Of a stretch of 35,691 nt of DNA, positions 24,456 to 31,853 are shown in pieces (positions within the stretch are counted from its first letter, which is position 1; every line of letters starts with the position of its first letter). A program made the translations under genes and the position numbers. Source of the DNA: Bacteroidaceae bacterium (GTDB taxonomy: Bacteria > Bacteroidota > Bacteroidia > Bacteroidales > Bacteroidaceae). The notes under the pieces were generated by a model. The model was given only the letters and a program-made list of their open reading frames with translations, was not told where the DNA came from and did no database searches. The DNA is taken from positions 1 to 35,691 of the forward strand of contig JAEEZS010000029.1 in the NCBI GenBank assembly GCA_016291905.1, given 5' to 3'.

Positions 24456-26084
24456 ATGAAAAGAGTATTATTCCTTAGTCTTTTGATGACGGTCGTGCTG
24501 GGCACGGTGTCTGCCCAGACGAACGATGACCTCTACTTCATCCCGAAGAAGAAGGCTGCTACTACACAGACTACCTCACAGACGACCACCGTTACCACTA
24601 CGGCCACTACGGCTGCTAAGCCGGCGACTAAGACGGTGTCTGTGACGGCTGTGGCTGTCCGTGAAGATGGCGAGACGACTACGGTCGAGGTGGATAGCCC
24701 GCTAACGATTGACGACGATACGTACAACCGTCGCGGCAACGTCCGCAGCTATATCGACGAAGAGGGCAATTACGTGCAGGAGGCCGAGGTCAGCGATATG
24801 GCCCTGCGCGTCCGCACGGCCGACGGCGACACGCTCTACTACCGTGTTGATTCGCTCATCGTCAACCAGGAGGACGACGGCTGGGTGTATGGCTTCAACG
24901 GCGATGCCGAGGACTACGAATATGCCATGCGCATCATCCGCTTCCGCAATCCGCGCTATGCCATTCCCATCAGCAGCCCGCTCTACTGGGATGTCGTCTA
25001 TGGCGGTAGCTTGTGGCCCATGTGGGACTGGAATATCTACGACGACGGTCTTTATGCCTACGTCTTCCCCTCCTCTTATAATTGGTATTATTGGGACTGG
25101 CGTTTCAGCCCCTATAGCTGGCATTGGGGACGTCCCTGGGGCTGGCATGGCTACTATAACAGCTGGTATGGCGGCTGGTACGATCCCTGGTATTATGGTT
25201 ACGGCTACGGCTGGGGCTGGGGTTATGATCCCTGGTACTACGGTTATGGTCATGGCTGGGGCTACTACGGCTATTACGGCTACTATGGCGGCTGGGGACA
25301 CTCACACTATCCCTACGGCGGCTACGCTTTCGAGAACTCGCGTCGTAACAACCGTCACGCAGGCCTCGCCTCGACCCGCACGGGCTCAGGTGTGACGCGT
25401 GGTGGAAACCTGGCTATGAACGGCGCCGGTGGTACTACCCGCAGCGGAGCCGTCACGCGGACAGGAAGTACCACTCGCACAGGCGACGACCGTACCGTGA
25501 CGCGCACGGGTAGCGCCTCACGCAGCGGTGCAACCACAGGAACGACCACACGCAGCACTACCACCCGCACGGGAGCCGGACGTGTTGTCACCACGCGCAG
25601 CGGACAGACCGCTGGAACGGGCAGCCGCTCAGGTGCTGTCAGCTCCACTTCGCGCACGGGTACCTCTTCCTCTTCTGTCTCTCGCTCAAGTAGCGCTTCG
25701 CGTACCACTGACGGCCGTACAGGCTACACCCGCCAGAGCACCTCGCGCAGCAGTTCATCTGCTTCCTCGGGTTACAACCGTCCCAGCAGCACCCGCTCGT
25801 CGGTCAGCTCCACTCCGCGCAGCTATAGCTCAAGCGGCTCATCGTCCTACAGTAGCAGCAGTTCACGCAGCAGCAGCTCCTCCTCTTATAGCGGTAGCAG
25901 CAGCACGCGCAGTAGCAGCTCGTCGTCCTACAGCGGCAGCAGCAGTTCGCGCAGCTACAGCAGCGGTTCATCTTCCTATAGCAGCGGTAGCAGCTCACGC
26001 AGCAGCGGCGGCTCCTTCTCCGGTGGTGGAGGTGGCGGCGGTTCACGCGGCGGTGGCGGTGGCGGCGGCAGCCGAGGCCGTTGA
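24456..26084 (+). CDS. Exported Trp/Tyr/Gly- and Ser-rich low-complexity protein
   Basis: The 542-residue product has a signal peptide (cleavage after VSA, ~residue 20) followed by DDLYFIPKKK. This start resembles that of a family of Bacteroidales exported hypotheticals. Layers in order: Thr-rich (~32-60), a compact domain to ~180 (DDDTYNRRGNV, IIRFRNPRYAIPISSPLYWDVVYGG), a Trp/Tyr/Gly-rich block (~205-285, repeated DPWYYGYG), an R-S/T-G repeat block (~300-400), a Ser-rich block (~400-515), and a Gly-Arg tail. No enzyme motif is seen. It may form a structural or adhesive envelope matrix (inference). The porin gene follows 72 bp later with no promoter I can see, so they may be co-transcribed. 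Confidence 0.8.
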   Translation: MKRVLFLSLLMTVVLGTVSAQTNDDLYFIPKKKAATTQTTSQTTTVTTTATTAAKPATKTVSVTAVAVREDGETTTVEVDSPLTIDDDTYNRRGNVRSYIDEEGNYVQEAEVSDMALRVRTADGDTLYYRVDSLIVNQEDDGWVYGFNGDAEDYEYAMRIIRFRNPRYAIPISSPLYWDVVYGGSLWPMWDWNIYDDGLYAYVFPSSYNWYYWDWRFSPYSWHWGRPWGWHGYYNSWYGGWYDPWYYGYGYGWGWGYDPWYYGYGHGWGYYGYYGYYGGWGHSHYPYGGYAFENSRRNNRHAGLASTRTGSGVTRGGNLAMNGAGGTTRSGAVTRTGSTTRTGDDRTVTRTGSASRSGATTGTTTRSTTTRTGAGRVVTTRSGQTAGTGSRSGAVSSTSRTGTSSSSVSRSSSASRTTDGRTGYTRQSTSRSSSSASSGYNRPSSTRSSVSSTPRSYSSSGSSSYSSSSSRSSSSSSYSGSSSTRSSSSSSYSGSSSSRSYSSGSSSYSSGSSSRSSGGSFSGGGGGGGSRGGGGGGGSRGR

Positions 26085-26156
26085 TGAAAAGGTTGCAACA
26101 GGCAAAAACAGTTGAGAAAGACAGTAGATTGTTGAATGAATTAAAACTCAATAGAT

Positions 26157-27743
26157 ATGAAAAAGATAGCATTTTCCTTAGCGACAGTTTTTCTCTGTGC
26201 ATTCTCTTTGCAGGCACAGACCACATACGAGGCTGCAAACATCCTCGGTAGTGACCTCAGCGGTACAGCTCGCTTCGTCGGCATGGGCGGCGCCATGAGT
26301 GCCCTCGGCGCAGACATCAGCACCATCCGCACTAACCCCGCAGGCATCGGTCTCTATCGCAGCTGCGACCTGATGGCTACCTTTGGGGGTAACAGCATAA
26401 CGCAGAAGACCGACAACTACACCAACTTCCAGACCCGCGGCTCGTTTGACAACATCGGCCTTGTTATTGCCAGCAAGCACAGCAACGAGGGCGTCCTCCG
26501 CTTCGTCAACTTTGGCTTCAACTACCAGCGCGTGAAGGACTTCAACGGCAAGATGAACTGGTCGGGCAGCCTGAACGGCCTCTCGCAGACGGCACAGATG
26601 GCCTGGCAGGTCTATCAGAATGACCCAGCCACAGGAGGAAGCATCGGCGATGCCTTCTTCGACCAGAGCGACGAGCAATGGGGCTTTACGCACCACAACT
26701 ACTACGGCGACGCCAACTATGGCTGGCTCAGCCTGATGGGTGCTGACGGACGTCTCATCGATGCCATTGCCTTCAACAACGGCGATTACTATCCCTCGCA
26801 GTATGGCGAGTACTCCGGCGAGGAGAGCGGCCATGTTGGTGAATACGACTTCAACCTCTCGTTCAACTTCGTTGACCAGGTCTATCTCGGCGCCACGTTC
26901 GGCATCACGGACGTCTATTACGCCTACAACTCGGTCTATCGCGAGAACTTCGAGGATGGTCACTACACCTTCGAGAACTGGTATAAGACCAAGGGCACGG
27001 GCTACAACCTGCGCTTGGGTGCCATCATCCGTCCCATCGAGGAGTCGTCCTTCCGTATCGGTGTGGCAGCTACGACGCCCACCTACTACAGCCACATGAC
27101 CGACTACAACTCGGCCATCGTCAGCACCACGCTGTATGACGCAGGCGTTGACGAGTATGGCAACGTGTCGGACGTCCATTACGAGATGGACACCATGTCT
27201 GATGATGCCTTCGGCGGCGACTGCTACACAAAGTACACCAATATCGCCCCGGGCAACCTCAACGTCAGCATGGGTTACACCCTTGAGAGCGGCCTCGCCC
27301 TTGGCGCCGAGTGGGAATACACAGACTACAGCCGTGTCCGCCTCTACGAGGACGATGGCAGGGAGAATGTCACCATCAACCAGCATACCAGGGAGAACCT
27401 CTGCGGACAGCACGCCTTCCGCGTGGGCTTGGAGAAGAAGTTTTTCAACAGCTGCTATGCCCGTCTCGGCTACAACTACGCTACCGGAGGCTACAAGAGC
27501 GATGCCTGGAAGATGATCCCCATCAACTCCGTGCAGACAAACACAGACTACAAGAATATATTGAACACCAACACCTTCTCAGGCGGTATCGGCTTCCGCG
27601 GCGATGTCTTCTATGCCGACTTGGCTGTGGCTTACAGCAGCCGCAAGGCCGACTTCTACGCCTTTGAGAACGTCAACCTGAAGGCCGCTCCGCTGACGCG
27701 CAACACGGTCAAGGGAATTGCCACGTTAGGATTCCGCTTCTAA
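26157..27743 (+). CDS. OmpP1/FadL/TodX-family outer membrane protein
   Basis: The 528-residue product has a signal peptide (cleavage near LQA/QTT, residue 20). An N-terminal segment follows the OmpP1/FadL pattern: ARFVGMGGAMSALGADISTIRTNPAGIGLYRS, with the NPAG motif that marks the hatch region. The rest is aromatic, strand-rich and ends ...TLGFRF, with the C-terminal Phe of outer-membrane barrels. FadL-type proteins import hydrophobic compounds. Bacteroidales members are often labelled hemin receptors without much evidence, so I leave the substrate open. It is followed by a strong terminator. Confidence 0.85.
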   Translation: MKKIAFSLATVFLCAFSLQAQTTYEAANILGSDLSGTARFVGMGGAMSALGADISTIRTNPAGIGLYRSCDLMATFGGNSITQKTDNYTNFQTRGSFDNIGLVIASKHSNEGVLRFVNFGFNYQRVKDFNGKMNWSGSLNGLSQTAQMAWQVYQNDPATGGSIGDAFFDQSDEQWGFTHHNYYGDANYGWLSLMGADGRLIDAIAFNNGDYYPSQYGEYSGEESGHVGEYDFNLSFNFVDQVYLGATFGITDVYYAYNSVYRENFEDGHYTFENWYKTKGTGYNLRLGAIIRPIEESSFRIGVAATTPTYYSHMTDYNSAIVSTTLYDAGVDEYGNVSDVHYEMDTMSDDAFGGDCYTKYTNIAPGNLNVSMGYTLESGLALGAEWEYTDYSRVRLYEDDGRENVTINQHTRENLCGQHAFRVGLEKKFFNSCYARLGYNYATGGYKSDAWKMIPINSVQTNTDYKNILNTNTFSGGIGFRGDVFYADLAVAYSSRKADFYAFENVNLKAAPLTRNTVKGIATLGFRF

Positions 27744-27764
27744 AAAACTTTCATGTATTGTCCG

Positions 27765-27801
27765 CAGGCGGGCTGCCCAAAAGGTAGCTCGTCTGTTTTT
27801 T
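27765..27801 (+). terminator. Intrinsic terminator after the OmpP1-like gene
   Basis: A 13-bp stem (CAGGCGGGCTGCC / GGTAGCTCGTCTG, three G-T pairs, loop CAAAA) is followed directly by T6. It lies 21 bp after the stop, between the convergent porin gene and mutS2. Confidence 0.85.
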
Positions 27802-27820
27802 ATGCCATTTCAATGATTTT

Positions 27821-30313
27821 TTATGCCAAGTCCACGACGGTGATGCCGGCTCCGCCGAATTGAACGTGCTCGTCGCGGGCTGAAAGGACGGCAGGGTTGC
27901 TGCGCAGGTATTCGCGGATGAGGTTGCGAAGGATGCCGCCTCCCGTGCCGTGAAGGATGCGCACACGATGAACGCCCAGCAGGATGGCATCGTCGATGAA
28001 GAAGGTAACCGCCTGCACCGCCTCCACGCCACGCATGCCGCGCACGTCAAGGTCCTGATGGAAGTTGAGCTTCTTCTCCACGATGGCCTCTTGCGTCTCG
28101 CGGCTGATGTAGGTGTAGGTGCGCGATTCCGACTTCTGTTCCTTGGCCTCGTCGCTTGTGGCAGGCTCCAGTCGGTCTGTTTTCACATTGGTGCGCAGGT
28201 TGCCCAGCGCCACGATGGCGTTCTTGCCCTTCAACTCAAGTATTTGTCCGATGGTGTCCTGTCCCTCCAGACGTACGAAGTCCCCCACGGCGAAAGTGTG
28301 TTCCACGGGTGCTTCCGTCTGGTCGTTGACGATGGGGCGCTTGATGCGGACGCCATTCTTCTTTTTTCCCTTCGGGTGCTTGGCCTTCAGCGCTTCCGCC
28401 TCCTGCTCCTGCAGCTGCTTGTCCAGCTCGCTGCGGAACGAGGCCAGCTCCTCGCGGGCCTGGCGCGTCTGTTCCTTGTCGGCCTGCGCCTCGCGGATGC
28501 TGCGGATGGTGTTCTCAATCTGTGCGTTCGAGCTTTCCAGAAGCTGGTTTGCCTGCTCCTTGGCCTCGCGCAGGATGGCCTTGCGGCTGGCGCTGAGCTC
28601 CGTGCACTCGTTCTCGTAGTGGGCGATGATTTCATCCAGCTGCTTCTCCTTTTGGCGGATGTTCTGGCGCTTCTGCTCCCAGTAGCGTTTGTCGCGCACG
28701 ATGTCCTGCAGGTACTTGTCGCTCTGGATATAGTCGTTGCCTACGATGTCCGAGGCATCGGCAATGACCTCCTCGGGAAGCCCTATCTTGCGGGCAATCT
28801 CCACAGCAAACGAGCTACCGGGCTGCCCAATCTGGAGTTGGAAGAGTGGCTGCATCTGGGCGCGGTCGTAGAGCATGGCGCCGTTGACGATGCCCTCGTG
28901 GTCCTCGGCAAACTGCTTGAGGTTATGGTAGTGCGTGGTGATGACGCCAAAGGCGCCTCGGTCGTTGATGCGCTTCAGCACGGCCTCGGCGATGGCGCCT
29001 CCGATGAGCGGGTCTGTGCCGCTGCCGAACTCGTCTATGAGCACCAGGCTCTGTGGGCCGCAGTTGCGCAGCACGTGCTTCATGTTCAGCAGATGGCTGC
29101 TGTAGGTGCTCAGGTCGTTCTCGATGCTTTGTTCGTCGCCGATGTCGATGAAGATGTCGCGGAAGATGCCCATGCCGCCCGCCTCCTTCATGGGGACGAG
29201 CATGCCACATTGCATCATGTACTGCAACAGCCCTACCGTCTTCAGACACACCGACTTGCCACCCGCATTGGGACCGGAGATGAGCAGGATGCGCTGCCTC
29301 TCCGTCAGCTCGATGGAGAGGGGCACGACCTTCTTCTCGTGCCTTGCCAGCGACTGCTGGAGGAGGGGATGCACGGCATACACCCAGTCCAGCATGGGAC
29401 GGGCGTTGACGTTGGGGCGGATGGCCTCCATGGCGATGGCCGTGAGCGCCTTGGCGCGGATGAAGTCGATGACACCCAGGAAGTCCATCGAGCCGAGGAT
29501 GTCGGGGATGTGGGGACGCATCTCGGTGGTGAACTCGTTGAGGATGCGGATGATTTCACGCTGCTCCTCGCCCTCCAGTTCGCGCACGCGGTTGTTGGCC
29601 TCCACCACCTCGGCAGGCTCAATGAAGACCGTCTTGCCCGTTGCCGACTCGTCGTGGACGATGCCCTTGATTTTGCGCTTCAGCGCCGGTGCCACGGGGA
29701 TGACGAGGCGTCCGTCGCGCATGGTGGGGTTGACGTCCTTGTCCACGAGACCCTCGCTCTGGGCGGTATGGAGGATGCTCATCAGCTTGCGGCTGATGCT
29801 GCCGGCAGCTGATGCCAGCTCGCGTCGGATGGTGTGCAGTTCGGGCGAGGCGCTATCCTTGATGCGTCCGTAGGGGTCGATGATGGTGTCGATGCGGCGC
29901 ACCAGCCCGGGGAAGAAGAGCGTCTCCTCCGCCAACGCAGCCAGATGGGGATAGGCCCTCCCCTCGTCTCCCTCCTTCTCGCGGAAGAACCAGACGATGG
30001 TGTTCAGGGCATCGAGCGAGCGGCGCAGGTCGAAAAGTTCCGCCTCGCTCAGGTGAAGCCCCGGCACAGAGGCGCGGTGGAGCGCCTCGCGGACGTCAAA
30101 GAACCCCTCGGCAGGCAGCGCGTCAGGCTCCTCGCGGAGGATGCGCACCATCTCGGCCGTCTCGTCGAGCAGCCGTGCCAGCGTGGTGCTGTCGTCCGAA
30201 AACGCCATCGCCTCCACCCGCTCACGTCCCATGGGGGAGAGACACCGGCTGCTCACCTGCTCGCGTACCAGGTCAAAGCCTATCTTATGTTCGTAGTTCT
30301 GAGGATAAACCAC
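27821..30313 (-). CDS. mutS2: MutS2-family ATPase with Smr domain
   Basis: The GTG at 30313 is chosen. It starts the conserved VVYPQNYEHKIGFD N terminus and lies ~40 bp after a perfect promoter; the longer frame to 30490 would cross that promoter. The 830-residue product has a MutS-type core (lever/clamp), Walker A GPNAGGKS (347-354), Walker B LVLIDEFGSGTD (423-434), a long charged coiled coil (~550-660), a basic linker and a C-terminal Smr nuclease-type domain (LDVRGMRG, HGTGGGILRN). MutS2 proteins act on recombination intermediates or collided ribosomes depending on species; they are not mismatch repair. It is monocistronic and divergent from the SDR gene. Confidence 0.94.
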   Translation of the reverse strand: MVYPQNYEHKIGFDLVREQVSSRCLSPMGRERVEAMAFSDDSTTLARLLDETAEMVRILREEPDALPAEGFFDVREALHRASVPGLHLSEAELFDLRRSLDALNTIVWFFREKEGDEGRAYPHLAALAEETLFFPGLVRRIDTIIDPYGRIKDSASPELHTIRRELASAAGSISRKLMSILHTAQSEGLVDKDVNPTMRDGRLVIPVAPALKRKIKGIVHDESATGKTVFIEPAEVVEANNRVRELEGEEQREIIRILNEFTTEMRPHIPDILGSMDFLGVIDFIRAKALTAIAMEAIRPNVNARPMLDWVYAVHPLLQQSLARHEKKVVPLSIELTERQRILLISGPNAGGKSVCLKTVGLLQYMMQCGMLVPMKEAGGMGIFRDIFIDIGDEQSIENDLSTYSSHLLNMKHVLRNCGPQSLVLIDEFGSGTDPLIGGAIAEAVLKRINDRGAFGVITTHYHNLKQFAEDHEGIVNGAMLYDRAQMQPLFQLQIGQPGSSFAVEIARKIGLPEEVIADASDIVGNDYIQSDKYLQDIVRDKRYWEQKRQNIRQKEKQLDEIIAHYENECTELSASRKAILREAKEQANQLLESSNAQIENTIRSIREAQADKEQTRQAREELASFRSELDKQLQEQEAEALKAKHPKGKKKNGVRIKRPIVNDQTEAPVEHTFAVGDFVRLEGQDTIGQILELKGKNAIVALGNLRTNVKTDRLEPATSDEAKEQKSESRTYTYISRETQEAIVEKKLNFHQDLDVRGMRGVEAVQAVTFFIDDAILLGVHRVRILHGTGGGILRNLIREYLRSNPAVLSARDEHVQFGGAGITVVDLA

Positions 30314-30357
30314 AGCGATAATCGATTTTATTACTCTTCTTCTGCCAAAACGGCGCG

Positions 30358-30389
30358 CGAAGATAGTGCAAAAGGGGGAATTTTCCAAA
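30358..30389 (-). promoter_or_regulatory. mutS2 promoter
   Basis: On the minus strand TTTG (30389-30386), exactly 20 nt, TATCTTCG (30365-30358). It places the start site ~40 nt before the GTG and supports that start. Confidence 0.75.
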
Positions 30390-30393
30390 TATT

Positions 30394-30425
30394 TTTGGTA
30401 TTTCTCTCGCTTACTCATACCTTTG
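30394..30425 (+). promoter_or_regulatory. SDR gene promoter
   Basis: TTTG (30394-30397), exactly 20 nt, TACCTTTG (30418-30425), 21 bp before the ATG. It is back-to-back with the mutS2 promoter; the two -33 boxes are 4 bp apart. Confidence 0.78.
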
Positions 30426-30446
30426 CAGCCAAAAACCAATAGCAGC

Positions 30447-31289
30447 ATGAAACAGAAGGTTATTTTGATTACGGGTGCCAGCAGCGGCATCGGTTACGAT
30501 ACTGCCGTGCGCCTGGCCGGTGAGGGATACAAGGTCTATGGCGCGGCCCGCAGGGTCGAGCGGATGGAACCCCTCAGGGAGCACGGCGTTGTTCCCCTGA
30601 AGATGGATGTGACGGACGATGCCTCCGTCGTTGCCGGCGTGGCAGCCGTCATCGAGGCCGAGGGGCGGATTGATGTGCTTGTCAACAACGCCGGCTTTGG
30701 CTATTTCGGCGCGGTGGAGAATGTCTCGATGGACGAGGCACGCCGTCAGCTGGACGTCAACGTCTTCGGCATGGCGCGGCTGACCCAGCTGGTGCTTCCC
30801 TATATGCGTCAGCAGCATAGCGGGCGCATCATCAACATCTCCTCCATTGCGGGGCGCATGGTGTTCTATTTCGGCGGGTGGTATCACGTCTCCAAGTACG
30901 CTGTCGAGGCGCTGAGTGATGCCCTGCGTATGGAGGTGCAGCCGTTCGGCATTGACGTGGTGCTCATCGAGCCCGGAGGCATCAAGACGAACTGGGGCAT
31001 TATTGCAGCCGAACACCTGTCGGCGTCGTCGGCAGGTACCGTCTATGAGGATGCCGCCAACCACGAGGCGGAAATTCTGCGGAAAGCCTATTCCAACGAC
31101 ATCCTGTCGTCGCCCTCCGTGATATCCAAGAGGATCAGCCGTGCCGTTCGAGCTCGCAAGCCGCGTGCGCGCTATGCTGTCGGCTTCGGTTCCAGCACCA
31201 GCAAGTTCTTCCACTCCGTCCTGCCCACACGCTGGTGGGACGCCCTCATGCGAAAAGGAGGCAAGGTAACCCTCTTCAAGGAGTCGTAA
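30447..31289 (+). CDS. Short-chain dehydrogenase/reductase (classical SDR)
   Basis: The ATG at 30447 lies just after the promoter; the longer open frame to 30366 includes promoter DNA. The 280-residue product has the NAD(P)-binding Rossmann motif TGASSGIG (9-16), NNAG (80-83), the catalytic Ser (~132/133 in NISSIAG) and YHVSK (Tyr146, Lys150). An Ala-Arg-Arg after the second strand (GAARRVERM) suggests NADP preference. The C-terminal part after ~190 resembles SDRs annotated as oxidoreductases with no fixed substrate, so the substrate is unknown. It has its own promoter, and tRNA-Ser lies ~100 bp downstream. Confidence 0.9.
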   Translation: MKQKVILITGASSGIGYDTAVRLAGEGYKVYGAARRVERMEPLREHGVVPLKMDVTDDASVVAGVAAVIEAEGRIDVLVNNAGFGYFGAVENVSMDEARRQLDVNVFGMARLTQLVLPYMRQQHSGRIINISSIAGRMVFYFGGWYHVSKYAVEALSDALRMEVQPFGIDVVLIEPGGIKTNWGIIAAEHLSASSAGTVYEDAANHEAEILRKAYSNDILSSPSVISKRISRAVRARKPRARYAVGFGSSTSKFFHSVLPTRWWDALMRKGGKVTLFKES

Positions 31290-31321
31290 CGGACGAAAAC
31301 GTTGTTAAAAACACAAAAAAA

Positions 31322-31353
31322 TTTGCATATTCTTTTAACTTGGAGTAATTTCG
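31322..31353 (+). promoter_or_regulatory. tRNA-Ser promoter
   Basis: TTTG (31322-31325), exactly 20 nt, TAATTTCG (31346-31353), ~36 bp before the mature tRNA 5' end. Confidence 0.7.
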
Positions 31354-31389
31354 CAGCGGCTTTTGGAAAACGACCGTCAAAAGCCTTTC

Positions 31390-31474
31390 GGAAAGATGGC
31401 GGAGTGGTCGATCGCGGCGGTCTTGAAAACCGTTGACCTGAAAGGGTTCGGGGGTTCGAATCCCTCTCTTTCCG
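31390..31474 (+). tRNA. tRNA-Ser (anticodon UGA)
   Basis: An 85-nt class II tRNA: acceptor stem GGAAAGA / TCTTTCC, anticodon loop CTTGAAA with TGA reading UCA, a long variable arm as in all bacterial tRNA-Ser, T loop TTCGAAT, and discriminator G as expected for serine. CCA is not encoded. Confidence 0.95.
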
Positions 31475-31603
31475 CAAAACCTACGAAACCGGATGAGCGA
31501 CAGTTCATCCGGTTTTTTACTGAGCATAGTCGCCAAGCTTGCTTGAGTGAGCATGTTCAGAAAAAAACGAAAGGCACGTTAGTGCCGGTTTCGTGGGTTT
31601 TGC
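31474..31603. repeat. 19-nt inverted repeat around the tRNA-Ser terminator
   Basis: GCAAAACCTACGAAACCGG (31474-31492) and its complement at 31585-31603 pair over 19 positions with a single T-G. They enclose the terminator and a second small hairpin (GGCAC GTTA GTGCC, 31576-31587 region). The left arm begins at the tRNA discriminator base. Confidence 0.6.
31486..31518 (+). terminator. tRNA-Ser terminator
   Basis: Perfect 11-bp stem (AAACCGGATGA / TCATCCGGTTT, 8-nt loop) continuing into a T run, starting 11 bp after the tRNA. Confidence 0.85.
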
Positions 31604-31663
31604 TGCGGCCCCGCGGGGGCGCAAGGGATGCACGAAGTGAATTCCTCTCTTATCAAGGAAAAA

Positions 31664-31680
31664 TGAGCAATTTTTGAGCA
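31664..31680 (+). promoter_or_regulatory. Tandem TGAGCA half-sites upstream of the TPR-HTH regulator
   Basis: TGAGCA at 31664-31669 and 31675-31680, 11 bp apart (one helical turn). They lie 8 bp before a weak -33 element (CATG, 31689-31692). The same box with the same spacings lies before the LRR gene. Operator function is inferred. Confidence 0.6.
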
Positions 31681-31688
31681 ATTTTTTT

Positions 31689-31720
31689 CATGGCATATTC
31701 GGGAAGGGATGCTATCTTTG
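31689..31720 (+). promoter_or_regulatory. Upstream promoter (P1) of the TPR-HTH regulator
   Basis: A perfect -7 TATCTTTG (31713-31720) sits 20 nt after CATG, a poor -33 box. This could explain dependence on the adjacent TGAGCA sites. It would give a ~127-nt leader. Confidence 0.55.
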
Positions 31721-31801
31721 CCTGCGAAAAAAAGTGAAGCATAAACGAACATCCGTTGAAATCCGCATCCATAGTAAGTCAGCCGAAAAACGCCGCAGAA
31801 G

Positions 31802-31833
31802 TTTGGCGCTTTGTTTAGTTCTTGCTATCTTCG
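31802..31833 (+). promoter_or_regulatory. Downstream promoter (P2) of the TPR-HTH regulator
   Basis: TTTG (31802-31805), exactly 20 nt, TATCTTCG (31826-31833), 20 bp before the ATG. No TGAGCA sites are nearby, so this could be a constitutive start. Confidence 0.6.
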
Positions 31834-31853
31834 CGGCAGAAACAGATAGAGGT

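Noticed and set aside
26178..27413. Minus-strand frame (411 residues) opposite the OmpP1-like gene
   Set aside because: Shadow of a real gene; Val/Ala-rich with no domain signal.
27950..29812. Plus-strand frame (620 residues) opposite mutS2
   Set aside because: It is Leu/Val/Ala-rich, matches no family I know and mirrors the mutS2 codons; mutS2 motifs are unambiguous on the other strand.
30314..30490. 59-codon N-terminal extension of mutS2
   Set aside because: It contains the mutS2 promoter itself and lies upstream of the conserved N terminus.
31521..31553. Two further TGAGCA words after the tRNA-Ser terminator (31521, 31548)
   Set aside because: They are 27 bp apart, not in the 11-bp layout and not next to a -33/-7 pair; probably chance.
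31674..31853. 60-codon N-terminal extension of the TPR-HTH regulator
   Set aside because: It crosses both promoters and would hide the lipoprotein signal.
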